DNA from: Lineus longissimus
Lineage: Eukaryota > Nemertea > Pilidiophora > Heteronemertea > Lineidae
DNA length: 64,000 nucleotides
Assembly: GCF_910592395.1 (NCBI RefSeq)
Contig: NC_088309.1
Location: 22,260,599 to 22,324,598, forward strand
Reading direction: 5' to 3'
The notes under the pieces are model-generated. The model ran no database searches. It worked only from the letters and a program-made list of their open reading frames with translations, and was not told the origin of the DNA. Each line of letters begins with the position of its first letter. Within the stretch, counting starts at the first letter, position 1. The position numbers were made by a program, and so were the translations under genes. Positions 23,001 to 36,548 of this stretch are shown here, piece by piece.

Positions 23001-26000
23001 TGAAGTTGATGAACTGCGCAATAAGACAGATGATCTTGAGTATGATCTGGGTTGTGCCAAGGAGAAAATTGTGAAGTTAGAGAAAGAACTCTCTGAAGAT
23101 GTAAAACTCCATCCCCATGGAAATTTCTTCACTGGTCCGCCGACTTGTGAAACTAAGGGAAAGGCAAGTCCGGTAAATATTGTCTCGTAAACACGTTTTG
23201 TTTGCTTTTGCTTTTGTATATGTGATTGATAAAGACATAGGCCTACTAACGCTTCAAGTTGAGATGTAATTGTTGATACTGGCAGGCCTTGACTTGTTGT
23301 CCATGTGTATAAGATGAATAACTAGTGATTTGTATGTCCGTGTTGCATGGCTGGAAAAAAGAGATTGCATGATTCTTGTTTATGTAGTGTATTAGTCATT
23401 GTTACTCTGTTGCTATTGAAGCCAAGTTCTTGCTCCAGGAAAAGTCCTGGTGGTGCGAATATGCTGTTGTACTACATGTTGTATGATTTTGAACTGCTCT
23501 GTTATGAAACACCTTGTCCACCGAATATGCAGGACACTGATTTCGAAGACTTGTCTCATTTCCAAAATCAAAACCCAAAGTGGTTTAAAACTTTTAGATA
23601 GCCTGAAGTTGACCAGCTTACCAAAGCTTTCACAGTAATCTAACTGCTTTGTCTATCTTTTGACATTGGTTTTGTTCCGAAATTGGGCATTTGTATTCAG
23701 TGTTTGTCACTAATGTGTTACATTCACCTCTTCTAGTTTAATGAACTTATGGGTGAATTGGAGGACCAGCGGGAAATGGCTCAAAATCGTCTTTCTGAAC
23801 TTGAGAAATTGCAGCAGGACCATCAAGACTCACTGAAGGAGATTGAAAAGCTAAAGATGGATGTAAGTCATAAAACTATGTTGTAGAAAAACCAATTGTT
23901 TATATTACATTAAAACAGGCAGGCAAACGTCATGTCAACAAATCATGTCAGTAGTTTGTATAATAGTTGTTATGAATTGGAGTGATTCGCTTTGGTTTAT
24001 CTAAAGAAATTTCAGCTTTTTTTCTTCTCCACTTCAGCTCCAGTCTCTACCAGATTCTGTAATTCTTGGTACTACGGAGTACAAGTGTTTACAGGCGCAG
24101 TTCTCGGTGTTATACAATGAGAGCATGCAGATGAGGAACCAGTTAGAAGAGTCAAGAAATCTGCTTCAAACGAGTAAAAATGCTCACCTCCGGCACATTG
24201 AACAGATGGAGGTGGGTATAATTGTTGTAATCACATTTTTCGGGTCATAAGTCTTGTTAATTGCTTTTGAGATTGACCGTTGGTCAGATAATCGCTGTTA
24301 TCATTCATATAGTTCCCATAACTAATCTAAACCACATTTTGTTTCAGAGTGATGAGCTAGCCTGTCAGAAAAAGTTACGTACAGAAGTCATGCAGTTGGA
24401 GGACACATTGTCCCAAGTGAGAAAGGAGTATGAAATGTTGAGAATTGAATTCGAGCAGACGTTAGCTGCCAATGAGCAGACAGGTGAGTTGCTTTTGTTT
24501 ACATGAACTGAATTCTGTAGAGAGAAGAAATACAATGGAGGCCTGTGGCTTTCTTTGCACATTAAAACAGTCACTTCCGCTTTGATGATGTGTTATCAGG
24601 AGCTGTCTTTCTCCTCCATAGTGCTGACCATGCTGTTGAGAACACACATTTGTGCCAGTGAGTTGTTAAGTTTACATTGTCAACAGGCATTTGTCGGAAG
24701 ATTTGAATCTTTATATATATTTCAGGTCCAATTAATAGAGAAATGAGGAATTTGATTACAAGCCTGCAGAACCACAATCATCAGTTGAAGGGTGAGGTCG
24801 GCAGGTACAAGAGGAAGCTAAGAGAAGGTGCTATAGAAATAAATAAAGTAAGTATTAACTTCTCAAAGAGATATTTTATTTTCTGAAAAGTCTTTATTGT
24901 TAAACTATGAGAAACGAGATTTGGAAATAGCAGTAACAGGTGTGTCAGGACCTGTGCTTCATTTCAGGTTTGGTACTATTCACCACACCAGCAAAGAGTT
25001 TTTATTTTGTGCTTTCTTTGTTTCTTAGCTGAAAGCTGAAAATCATCAGAACGAACCTAAAGTTGAGAAAAAGTCTGAGTCGGAAAGTGATTCTGCAATG
25101 CCAGTGAAACAGGAGGAGCCACCAGTGCCGATACATGTAAAGAAAGAGCCGGAAGAGGAACCAATCGAAAAGGAGAAAGAGGAGAAGGTGCGCCCAATCA
25201 AGGAGCGGCGAAAAACGCCCCGTGAGGACGATATGAGTCGCATGTCAGAGTCGGAGACTTTGAAGGATTTGAAACAACAATTAAAGTGAGTTGATAACAG
25301 TAACATTCCACTACTGTGAACAGGGACCATTCTTGATAAGATTCAAAATATTGACTTTTTTACTTTGTTAGGAAATCTCAAGATAGCCAGAAAGAGATGA
25401 AGCTGTTACTGGACATGTATAAGAGCGCTCCAAAAGACCAAAGAGACAAAGTCCAGGTGAGTTGAGCTTTCTATATCCTCAGAACAAGATCATTTGCTAA
25501 GGTAGTTTTCAAGAACATTACTACAGCCATTTAAAGTTAAGCACAGATTCGTTAATCAGAATTTATAAGTTGAATTTTCCTATCATTTGAATTCATTTAA
25601 GTTAGTTAAGTGCTATTAGCTATCAAATGTCATCAGTCATTCTCTTGTGAAATGTAAGAGACTATTCTTAATTTCAGTGTTGTAGTTGTGTAGATGTAGT
25701 CAGTTGTCAGTTATATTGGGTGTTGGTTTGAGTCATTTTATTTCAGTTTGGTCGAGCTTAATATGAAGGAGCAGCCAGGATATGTTGTCATGATTGATTC
25801 CAGTTCTTTTTCAGTGAGGGCTGTCTCTTAAGCAAACACAAATAGTAAATCAAAAGATCTTTTGGGCAAGAAACGCATGAATTAACAAACAAAGTTATGG
25901 ATTCCTTGGTGTGATGCAGTACAGTTTGGAGTATGAAATCAGATTTCAGAATGAGTTGAATTTTCGGCAAGTTTTGAACCAGTATTAGCTACTCATGAAA

Positions 26001-28231
26001 GTCTGAGTGTAACAATTTTGAAGGTCTTTGATTTGCTGGCAATGTTTGAATTTGAGGCAAGCCTTTAGGTGTACATGCAGCTGAAAAGGTTTGGCACCAT
26101 TCTATTCCATACTATCTAATTATCTAGCTTCAATTCCAGTTAATGTCAGCAGAGAAGAAAGCTAGGCAGGAAATCGATGATTTAAAAAGTTGCATACAGA
26201 AAATGCGTGAGAATGAGAGAAAGGAGAAGAGGAAGTTAGCGGATGAAGATGCAATTAGGAAGATCAAGAAGATGGAAGAAACTATAAATGACCTTCAGAA
26301 GAAGTTAGACGCCCAAAAACAGGTATGGTTTTTTCTGTGACATTTATTTTCGCCAGGCCTGTATGAAAGCACTTTACAACAATCGATGGTATCATAGGTC
26401 ACCACGGAGGTACTCTGGGGTATCAAAGAACTGCCCATCCAGCACCACTTGACTTGCCTGAGTGGACCCTTGAGAAAATCCATAAACTATAATTATTCCA
26501 TTCCAATGTATTTTACCTGTAGTAACTATGCACATTTGTTGTTACTATACAGAACATTACCTTTCTTGAAACTGCAGGAAGAAGAAGCCTTGCTGAATGA
26601 GATGGAGGTGACGGGTCAAGCATTTGAAGACATGCAGGAACAGAACATTAGGCTCTTACAGCAGTTACGAGAAAAGGATGATGCTAATTTCAAGCTTATG
26701 TCAGAGGTATTTTACCCATTTATTTAAGTTTCGTTAGTACAGTACTATTTGTGTGATTGTTGCGCGTGTTTGAGTTGGATCGGTTTCTATTGAAGATACA
26801 TGTATATTGGTTATTGTCAAATATACCATTGAGACCAGAGTGGCAAATTTTGACTTTGATTCGCCAGTGTCAGAATTTGTGGAATTGGTCACCAACCATT
26901 GATAGAAAGTGACGTCATTTCTGACGTCTCGCTGCCATTGCATCTCAGAAAACGACTGTAATAAGGGGGCAGTTTATCTTGATTTAGCCAAATATGAAGT
27001 ACCTACTCAATGGTGTTTCCTTCTTTCAGCGAATTAAGTCAAATCAAATTCATAAGTTATTACGGGAAGAGAAGGAAGTGCTAGCCGAACAGGTGGCCAC
27101 ATTACAATCCCAAGTCGAAGCTCAGAATTTAGTCGTCAGGAAACTCGAGGAGAAGGAACGAATATTACAGAATAATTTAGCTACGGTTGAAAAAGAGTTA
27201 AAGTAAGTATAAAATGGCTTTCATAGGATCCCACCCTTCTATACAGGAAGCATGTACATGTAGCTAATACATGTACATGTGTGGCTGTCATCAGTGAGTG
27301 TATCCTGTCACTCCTAACCATTGTGTTGAAACTTAACAGCCTTTTATCTGTTGGCTGCCCAAGTTCCTATGTCTTCACATATTGAGGTATGTCACTTTAC
27401 ACCGTGCTCAGGAAATTTGGCTAAGGATAAAGGATTCGAATTTCATGTAAACACATTTCTTTGATTGTGTTTTAGTCTTCGTCAACAAGCGATGGAACTG
27501 CACAAGAGAAAGGCCATAGAGAGTGCTCAGTCTGCCGCCGACCTTAAGCTTCACCTCGATAAATACACTGCCCAATTACGTGATCTCCAGAACTCTGTCG
27601 CAGAAAAGACAGGAACTTTAGAGAAAGAATCCTTCAAATATAAAAGAATGCAGGTGAGAGGAACTTCTTCATACAAGAATTTTACAATTCTGTCAAGAAA
27701 CATTATTGGTACTGTATTTGGAAGAGGGAAGTCAATTTGAGAATGAAGGCTTCTCTTTATGAGAGCATTTCTCAGGAAGGTTGTACAAAGGTTCTTATCT
27801 AACTTTGTTTGTTTTTAGGAGGAACAAGCCATATTAAGACGAAAATTAGAACGGCATAAAAAGATAGAACTTGCTGGTACAGCTGATGAGGTCTTGATGG
27901 AGGAAATCAAGGAATATAAGGTATGGCATATCGTAGCATTTCTGGTGTCTTTTGTTCTTTTACGATGGTTCCCACTGTACCGGTAGTTGAAAGCAAACTG
28001 TATTGTGTGTTTTCAAGAAAACCTTTTTAACTGCATGTTTTCTCTTTTTAGGAACAACTGACATGTCCTTCGTGTAAAGTAAAGAAAAAGGATGCTATAC
28101 TTACCAAGTGTTTCCATGTGTTCTGCCTAGAATGTCTGCGGACCCGCTATGAGACGAGGCAACGAAAATGTCCCAAGTGCAATGCCGCGTTTGGAGCAAA
28201 TGACTTTCATAGGATCTATTTGGACAATTGA
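20035..28231 (+). CDS. RNF20: E3 ubiquitin-protein ligase BRE1 (RNF20/RNF40)
   Basis: Exons: 20035-20232, 20495-20662, 20835-20904, 21205-21501, 22569-22732, 22963-23172, 23737-23862, 24038-24211, 24348-24483, 24726-24847, 25029-25285, 25372-25456, 26140-26322, 26578-26706, 27030-27202, 27476-27653, 27819-27920, 28052-28231. All phases close; 983 residues (human 975 and 1001). BRE1 monoubiquitinates histone H2B on its C-terminal lysine together with RAD6/UBE2A-B in the nucleus, promoting H3K4 and H3K79 methylation. It has an N-terminal Asn/Thr/Ser-rich tail, then near-continuous coiled coil. Blocks such as [39 protein letters not shown] and [20 protein letters not shown] are almost identical to vertebrates. 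The C-terminal C3HC4 RING runs from LTCPSC to [18 protein letters not shown]. An invertebrate normally has one gene for the vertebrate pair, so RNF20 is used for the pre-duplication orthologue. Confidence 0.95.
21700..21941 (+). repeat. SINE-like 3' module with (CATT)n tail
   Basis: Within BRE1 intron 4, the sequence GAAAGGCGCTATATAAAAG (around 21886-21904) is followed by AATTT and a run of CATT units at 21911-21941. GCGCTATATAA ahead of a simple repeat is a recurrent tail of SINE-like retroposons in aquatic animals. The upstream limit is uncertain, and I saw no tRNA-type A and B boxes with confidence. Confidence 0.4.
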
Positions 28232-28675
28232 TCAATGTTAGGAGTTTGTCATGTCGGTTGTGTGCACAGAGGTTTTGTTCTTAAGCCATGGCATGGGTTC
28301 TGTTCATGGTTACTTTTTGGTCCTTTTGGTCCAGTTCTTTATTGGCCAAAGCGATAAAAGTGGAATCTTTTGGCAATCACACATGAGTAACCTATTTAGG
28401 GAGCATGTCAAAATTATCAGTGAAGCTGTGGGTGCATTACTGGACCAAGTCATGTCTGTTAATGTTATGTAAAATCTTTGTTGGAGGGTCCCTCATGTTT
28501 TCCTGAACTTGGTGAAAATGGGTTTGACAACAAGTTCAAATGGATAATGTATGATTGTTGTACATGTTACCTTGTTAATTGGTATGTGTAAACCCGGATG
28601 TGTCTGCGACACATCTTAATTGTAAGAAGGGAGCGTCAAGGAAGCCCTCAAGACTTCCTGATGGAGAAAATGAGA

Positions 28676-28681
28676 AATAAA
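28676..28681 (+). terminator. Poly(A) signal of BRE1
   Basis: AATAAA 445 bases after the BRE1 stop codon, followed by a GT- and T-rich stretch (TTGTTTTGTACTAAACTGTC) as expected downstream of a cleavage site. Confidence 0.6.
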
Positions 28682-28761
28682 CTTGTTTTGTACTAAACTG
28701 TCTCCTTGTTTCTTTTCCAATGCTTACATCTTGAAAATCAATGAACTACCTTTGCCAGATC

Positions 28762-28946
28762 CATGAAATCTGTGATTGACCTCAACCACTCGGAATGTAC
28801 ATTGTAATAATTCCGATTGTCATTCAGTGAGTACAGGGCCACAGTAGTCACGCTTGACCTCTTCATGTAAGGGTTGAACGGAATGCATTCAATTCCTCCG
28901 ACATAGCTCAGATGAGCTTTTCCCCTTCTACTTCTCTTACTTGTAA
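28762..28946 (-). CDS. Unassigned possible exon
   Basis: An open - strand stretch with coding-like residues (GKAHLSYVGGIECIPFNPYM, then RSSVTTVALYSLNDNRNYYN and VHSEWLRSITDFMDLAK). It would end at a GTAGTT donor. I do not recognise the protein and found no confident partner exons. It sits between BRE1 and MKS1, which otherwise converge there. It may be an exon of a nested gene, a gene fragment or chance. Confidence 0.22.
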
Positions 28947-29230
28947 GAAGGGATCTTCCCTGGAGCTTCTGGTCAGTTATATCCCTTTGGGAATAAATGC
29001 CCCCCCCCCCAAAGGCACAATGCCACAATGTTCCAGGACATTCAATTGGTGCTAGATGACCCTTGTGCATGATGCTGTCTTATCAATTACCAAAGTCCTT
29101 CCAGTGCAGCTACTTGATTACATGTATGAGCCAGAAAGATTGTGATCCAAGTACATTGTACTACTAGTCTTCACTGCATTATGTTTTTCAACACGTCACA
29201 TCCTCCGAGGTGCTTTTCAGTGTCACAAAG

Positions 29231-29398
29231 ATGCCCAACCCTGATCTTGCCAAAATTGTCGGAAGTGCAGTGAAACAGTGGCAGAGCCAGAAGGTTCCCG
29301 GCCAGTGCCCCTCTGAACTTTCAACTGACCTGAAATGGCCTTGTGTGCCCCAGGATGTGCACTCCTTGGTTTCTGCAGGATTGAATGTAAACCGCTGA
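29231..29398 (+). CDS. Unassigned short open frame after an acceptor
   Basis: Ten bases after TGCTTTTCAG (acceptor at 29220), an ATG opens a 55-codon frame (MPNPDLAKIVGSAVKQWQSQ, KVPGQCPSELSTDLKWPCVP, QDVHSLVSAGLNVNR) ending in TGA. The residues are coding-like and not repetitive. I recognise no family. It could be the last exon of a small gene between BRE1 and MKS1. No upstream exon was identified. Confidence 0.25.
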   Translation: MPNPDLAKIVGSAVKQWQSQKVPGQCPSELSTDLKWPCVPQDVHSLVSAGLNVNR

Positions 29399-29889
29399 GG
29401 GACAGTACAGTTGTGGAGTATTAAGTTCTGTATACATGTAAGAACTCGCATTTTAATAGTCCGACGGAGCCCACAGCTCTTTTGTAGAGGTGTTCCATTG
29501 TTCCGTCCTTGTCCCTCATGTATGCAAAGGTCCATGTCAAATAAACGAGGTCGGCTGCATTGTGTATATGTAGGTGGGGCCAGTTTGCTTCTCAGCCTGA
29601 ATGGCTGGGTGTCTTCTAAGTTTCATGATTAACTTCATGATTCTCATTCTCCCCATGTCACAACTCCAGCATGATTGGGACTCCAGGGGTCGTAAAATGT
29701 AAAATATGCAAGGAATATTCTGGTCACAAAACTCTCAGGTTCGAATACATGTCATTTGAAAGACTAATTTTGAACTATACAATGTATTTATTTAGTAAAC
29801 ATATCACATTACAGGTACATTTGGTACGACATGATAAACATGATACAGACTGTACATGGAAAAGCTAAATTCTACATTCCTGGGCAATT
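29399..29889. other. Intergenic, no gene recognised
   Basis: AT-rich sequence before the predicted MKS1 3' end. Short open frames only; none with a recognisable motif. Confidence 0.5.
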
Positions 29890-29895
29890 TTTATT
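29890..29895 (-). terminator. Candidate poly(A) signal of MKS1
   Basis: TTTATT on the + strand, AATAAA on the - strand, about 280 bases past the MKS1 stop. A second copy is at 29787-29792. Confidence 0.5.
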
Positions 29896-30176
29896 TACAA
29901 ACTAATTGTATATGAATATACGGTAAGAAATAACATTCTGCACTGAACATATTTACTATTGATGAGAGTACATTTCACATGACTTTCTCATAATGACTAA
30001 CTCCATTTTTTTGGCACGATACAATGCAATCATTTTACATCACCTATCTGAAAAGTGAATACCCAACATCAAAAGATTCCCATTTTTCATCTGTGCTTCA
30101 TTGAGATATTGAAAAAGCTCTGGTGAGAAAGTACATGTAGGCCAACTGACAGAAAGTTCATGACACAACAACTGCC

Positions 30177-33100
30177 TTATGCGTTTTCCCCTGCACCAAC
30201 AGTACCAATAAGCAGTGTTGAATCTCTAGCATCGTTCATGGCATTCTCTTGCTCATCAATGTCTTTATCCTCATCATCTAACTTCAACTCTTTAAGATAC
30301 TGCAAACTCTCACGTGTGGCCATCATCTTTTCCCTTGCCTTCTTGAAGGCATCTATCACGCCCATGATACTGTTTTGCGTTGCTTGGCCACTAGAAAGAA
30401 AATACCATAATTACAGAAAAATCACTTTCAATTTTAAAACAGGGCCTACTTGTTCGAAACAAGACATATCTAAAGGAGATAATGCAAGGTCAAGCTTTTA
30501 AAGTTTTTTTCCAGAGTTATCAAATTAGAACTTCAATCACTTCAATCACGAAATAGAGTGCTAAGTAAAGCAAGTGTGCTCAATACATGTCGCTCCATAT
30601 CATTGTACACTTCAAACTAAACCTTTAGAAGCCAGTATTCGCAAAAATGAACATTAAAGGGTGTCAAACTTCCAAAAATTGAGAACTTAGTAAGTCAAAT
30701 GAACGAGGAAGAATGAACAAAGTTTCATAACAATAAAAGGAAAATCAATGAACAAAAACAAAAATACATTGTAAGGAGATATTAACTACCCTTCGAAGAG
30801 ATTTTTACAAACACACATGCGTCAACCTCTGGAATTGGAAGTTTAATAACTAGTGCCTCAGAAAATAGGGAAAAAATTAAGATGATATTTACAGAGGAAA
30901 GCCTAATACAAGGTTGGAACCAAGCAGCCAAAAAAGAAAGTATCGCTTTAAAAAAAAAATCAAATGGGTTGTTTGAAACGATGTATCATCATCTCTATGC
31001 TCCTTTGCCCTTGAAACCGTCAATGCTCAAATTCATTTGCAAACTCATGAAATGAAACTCACCCAAGTCTGTCGATGAGCGATCCAACTTTCTTCTTGGA
31101 CAAGCTCTTGTCAACATTTGCTCGGGACTGTTGGATGGAATGCATGCGGATGGTCACTTCTCCCGTAGATTCTGTCTTGAATCCATACTTGCTCATCAAC
31201 GTATCCTGGAATTGAAATTGTTGTAAAAGTCATTAACTGATAATGTCAAAGGTAGGTAACTTAACATCACTGGATTCACTGCAAATACCTTGCAACAGTT
31301 TTCATTCTTGCAGACTGGATGTTCATCGCAATATCACTTTAGGGGAGATCACTCACATTATGACCTGTTGGTGTGGATGCGTAAGTTGGGTCCTCTAGTT
31401 CTGGTGAGCCTCCAATAAAGAACCGCCTCAACTCAGGTATGACGGAATTTCCTACTGGTCGCCAGCAGTTGATTTTATGAAAGCTTCTCCCTGAAAAGTA
31501 CAAATCAAGGACTAACTCTTTGCTTTCACAATTATCTGTCATGCTGTATTTACCAACTCACATCACTTTACGATCACTTATAACTGGATTGTACCATCAT
31601 GATTTCAGCGTGCTCAGGGCATCTAGTCAAGTGTTATGGCAGATTGCTGAGCCATTTTCCCAGCTTAGTCCCGCTCTTACCTGGGCTTGAGGGCACCTGC
31701 TGATAAGCATAGCCTTCTGTCCTATACCTCTGCCAGTTGTCAATGGACAAGACCTCCATGTAGAAGGTCGGCCATGTTGGCATCAGATCTGAAACAGACG
31801 ATTTAAAGGGGTCATGATAATGGTTTGGGAAATTGATGAAATTTTTTTCTCCAAACATATTTGATATTTCAATCTTGGCGTTGATGCCACTCAGTCAGTC
31901 GACAACATCTTGTTTTGCAAATATCTGGAGGCTGTTTTTAGTGTACCAACATTACAAGAGAAGAATCTGTCGTCAACATGGCTTCACCATGCAGTCCTAG
32001 CCTAGGCTACATTTTCCGGCCTCCCCTCCAAGGAATCGCAATCACATTTTAAGCCATTCATTTCAGGAATTAGTACCTCTGTTCAGTGGGTTCACTGTGT
32101 CGTTCTTGTAGAAGAGTTCAAAGTAGAATGGGAAACTAAAGAATGCAATATTGTCCTGGAAAAAAAGATGAAAAGACTGAGTAAGATTTCTTGCAATGTC
32201 CCTCCAAAACTTCTGACAATTCACACGTGATGATCAGTCATCTAATGCAGCAATTGCACAGAACACTGTACTGAATGCTATTTCTATACTCATCAGTTTT
32301 TTTATGAAAGTGGTGTCTTACCCTGCCTTCAATCTTTGTGGTACAGGTATGTGTAACCCCAGAGAGCTGTTCAGTTCCTGCTGCATACCAGTCTGAAAAT
32401 TTGAATTGGCAATAACATATTTAAAGAAAATGGATTGAAAAATATGAAGAATAATGGAAACATCTGAATACACAAGAGAAAATAAAGACAATGGGCTGGA
32501 AGGCAAACTTGCCAACTACCCAGAAGATCTTTACAATGATAATTTGTGTTGAAGTTACATCTACTCTCTGCCATACTTACTTCTGGGTAGATCACAAAAG
32601 TAATGGATGTAAAGGTCGTCATATTCAAAATTCTTGGCAGACACTGAAACAAGAGATAATGGCTTTCAACAAAATGATATAGTTTATATGCTGCCCACCT
32701 ACAAAGAGCTGATTGTATTTGCCAATGAGTCAAATTCAAAAGGGAGATATTTTTAATAGTCCATCTCAATACACAATAATTAACTGCCTTAAACAGGAGT
32801 CAAATTGCTTAGTAGACACCAGTAATCTGATTCAGAATTCTCATCTCAATGATTCATTCCAGAGATTTCCTTGCTCCATAATGATGCTAAGCAGTTAAAA
32901 CTATGATTCACACTCACATATTTCGCCATATACTAGCACCCTCAGAACATCTGGTGGAGGCTGCGTGGGGAGAAAAGTTCCTGTTACATATATGTACATC
33001 ATTTGAGAAGAAAAAAGCTTTCATCCTTGCATGATTTCACAACAAAGGAAACTGCTTCACTCTCAAAGCCAAAATGACTGAAGTAGGTTGGAGATGGTGA

Positions 33101-36100
33101 GAAATTTATACACCACTCTTATTCTGTGTTTAGCTTATTATCAAAATCTTCTATAACGTAGCCAGTCTTGATAAAATAAGAACTAACATTACTTACCATT
33201 TCAAACTCATTTCCAACAACTGATTGAAGGAAATCTGTATGTCTTGTGTACAACTGAAACAATAAAACATATTGATTTATTTTCTAAAACAAATATTTTC
33301 TCAAATTTTTTTTTAGGAGGCCAGACATTTTTCAAAAATTTTACAGAATATTTAGTGGTGATACATGTTTAATGTTCAAATTATGATAAATCCTCACCTC
33401 ACGAAACATCTTTATTTCACGATTCTGTTCTTGACGATTCATTGTTCTTGACACATGATCTACGGTGTATTCAAACGCATCTGTAAACAAAGAGAGGTAC
33501 ATTGAAATGAGAGTGGAATCTTAACAATTTCTTTAACAAATTGCTGTGGTGTTGAATCAGTTATTGAATCTGAAACTCAGAAAGAATCCTCTTCTTAGAG
33601 TCTGTAGTGACACTGAAGTCCCAAAATATGAAGGTAACCAACTTGTCCTGAAAGATATTTCCTATTCTCTTCCCTTTACAAAGTTATTCTAACCAACCTC
33701 TCCCTGCCCCTCCCAAGATCACAATACAGACCTTTTCCTAGGCTCTGTGTTTCCACTCGATATGCCTTTCTTCCACGGTTGAAGTCAGGACTGACACTGA
33801 CTACACCACTGTTGTCCACCTGAATTGTGCATAGAATAGCTTCATCATCTTCTGTTGCTACGCTGAGTAAAGAAAAAGAAAAGGTCATTCTAAGTCTTAA
33901 AGTGATCTTATCCTGGCCTTTAGTTGTGACTTGTCCTCACAAGACCAACCGGATGAATCGGAAAAAAAATGAGTGGCCACACACACCCCTTCGTTAAAGA
34001 GGAAAACTCTACACAGACTTACGCATCTTCTGGGCTAACGTCGGCCATAATATACATGGTTTTGACCGGTCGATTCACAATGTGGGTTTTCAGCTTCTTT
34101 TCTTCACTAGGGTCAGAATCAATCAGATTTGTCTTGGGAATAGGAGCCTTATCACTGGAAAAGAAAAAAGCATGTTTTGTGTTTTGAAGATCATGGCATG
34201 AGATTTTAACACAAATTGTCATGACGTCATCAAATATCTATGAACAGCAATTGAACTAAACTTCACTGAACACGGAGTTCAATCAGAAAAATATTCATGA
34301 TAATTTCAATACTTGGAACAGACCATCCCATCTTGTGACCTTGCATTCCCCACTAGGAAAATATAAACAAATGTTCTCCACATTTTTGTGAAATATGGAA
34401 TTCATCATACCTGTCCCGCCCTCTGCCAAAGTTTTTTCTCTTTCGCACTGTGGTAACTTTCTTAGCAAGAGCTGACTGCTCATCACTAACTGATGTAGTC
34501 ATCTTGGGAATCATCTGAAACAATAGTCTTAGTGGTAACAATATGATACTTAAACACAGGCTCAATAAGTAAAATAGTTTCAGCTTCTATAAAAGTGGTT
34601 ACTAACTTTGTACTTTTACAATGCTACCCTTACTGGCATGATATATTGCAAAGCTACCATCAGAATACAGGAGGTGGATGTGACAAAACGCAAAACTCAA
34701 GACTTCTCTACACACAGTTGTGTAAAGAGTAAGACAAGCCATGCACAAGCAGCTACAACAGCAAGACAGTTCAATAGTTGTGTGAAAAGCCAGTCAAAGG
34801 GCAGGTCCAACTCATAAGCTACAATGGAGCAACTGTTTTACAGAGCAGTTACTGTCAAATTTTCTGCCCCAACTATTTCAAGGATTGTTTTAAAATGCAT
34901 TCTCACCTGTTCTTGAGCTGTGAAAGTGTCATGGTCTGTATAAGTAAACAATCGCTTTGTTGGTCTCTTGCTCCTGAATTCAAAATACCAGTGAGTCAAT
35001 AATTGGGATGAAATAATGAACTTGGATATGAATGAGGTGAATCTAGAAGGAGCATAGTGCAATCACTCATGAACTCATTTTATCCAACATTTGTATCATG
35101 ATCAGTGGTTTCTGAGTGAGCTCAACTACTCATCACAAAGGAAATGTTTCAACAAATGTACAGGCAACTGATTTTTGAACCTGATACATACAAAATACTA
35201 TGCTGGCTCATTGAAAACAATCACTGTATTGCCCGTCCACTGCTTTATGCTCTACCTTCGAGCTATCAAGTTTCCTTTAAATTTGTGCTTACTTCAGGAA
35301 TAACTTTATCAAGCATCAATTATGGCAAATATGAAAGTTCTTCTGAATGATAACCCACCTAAGATTTTTGACTTCTTTGTTATATTTTCTCTCCAGTACA
35401 CCAGGACAATTGGCTTCATCAGTATACAAGATAACTTCTCTCTGAAAGTGAAATAAAAAGTAAAATAAAGTTATGAGTTGCAACAGAAAAAAGCTTAAAT
35501 TTTGCATATAATTATTTTACACAATGTACAATGAAACTTCAGCAGGGTTGCAAGAAAAGTGGTGAAAAATTAATAATGATGTCATCTGAACCTCAACTGA
35601 GTTGCCAAGACGCAATGCCAATGAACTCCAAATGAATATGATAAATAAGCATGTCATCTGATGCTCAACAGAGTTGACAGGATGGAATGAATGCCAAATA
35701 AATAAACAAATGTAAGTGAGAAGAGTCTGAAGTTCTCAATGTTATTTGAACCTCATAGTTTAAGAACACGTACCTCACTGAAAACTTTCTCTTGCCATTC
35801 GAACACATATATCTCACCATCTTTCTTGCCACCAAAGTCAAGAGCACCAAAATCCTGTAGTCCACCTTGGTCAGTGGCAGCCTGTGGCACCATACTTGCT
35901 GAGGTCACCCGTTCTAAATTCACCCTGAAATATGAAAGTTACAGTTTAGAGAAAAAATCCTTTTGTGACCACACTGCCCTGCCTGGCGTCCTGCCCTGGC
36001 CTCCCTTCAATCACGGCTGGCATATGCAATTCACCAATTGCAATGCAACTTTCAATCATACACTACGTCTACAGGAACACGAACAGCGACTAGCCCATTT

Positions 36101-36446
36101 ATCAATATCAGGGATGCGACAGTGAGAAACCTGCAAATCGAAATATCTGAAACATCATAAGGCCCCCATTATAACTGACATTGGCTCAGTTTTGAAAAAT
36201 ACAGATCATTTGATTATGACATAAATGGCTTCCCATAGATTTGGATTGAAATTTGGTTGTTTACATCTTATCTAATCGCGGTTTCTGAACCTCTTGGACA
36301 ATTGATTCGCATAAAAATTGACACAACCGTTGCCGAGTGTATGATGATAAGTTATACGTGAATCAATACCGAATTCTTATGTTTTTGACGGGATCCCGGG
36401 ACCGATAATATGCGGTCCCGTAGTCAGGGTCGTACAGGTCGGCCAT
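30177..36446 (-). CDS. MKS1: Meckel syndrome type 1 protein MKS1 (B9 domain)
   Basis: Exons: 36446-36370, 35924-35774, 35441-35359, 34973-34907, 34514-34411, 34154-34023, 33862-33732, 33480-33398, 33253-33197, 32960-32918, 32643-32581, 32392-32322, 32155-32077, 31788-31681, 31490-31357, 31205-31063, 30390-30177. All phases close; 579 residues (human 559). MKS1 is a subunit of the B9/tectonic complex at the ciliary transition zone, which controls entry of membrane proteins into the cilium. The N terminus AYYRSRDPVKNIRIR, KRLFTYTDHDTF, VNRPVKTMYIMAD, the B9 domain (FEYDDLYIHYFCDLP, QLSGVTHTCTTK, FSFPFYFELFY, WPTFYMEVLSIDNWQRYRTE, ELRRFFIGGSPELED) and C-terminal TIRMHSIQQSRA match vertebrate MKS1. 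The start is the only ATG before the conserved YRSRDP segment. The gene faces away from NCoR across a very short promoter. Confidence 0.95.
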
Positions 36447-36548
36447 TTTCAAACATTCCACAATTTAACCTCGCCCCATCCAAAAAATTACCTCGAACCG
36501 AGGTTGAACGAAGCCAAATCCTCGTAATGGCGGACGAAATGAGACAAA
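36447..36548. promoter_or_regulatory. Compact bidirectional promoter MKS1/NCoR
   Basis: Start codons of MKS1 (- strand, 36446) and NCoR (+ strand, 36549 or 36527) are 102 or 80 bases apart. YY1-like AAAATGGC cores overlap the MKS1 start (36441-36449, reverse strand), and AATGGCGG lies at 36526-36533. No TATA box. The two 5' UTRs must be very short or overlap. Confidence 0.6.
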
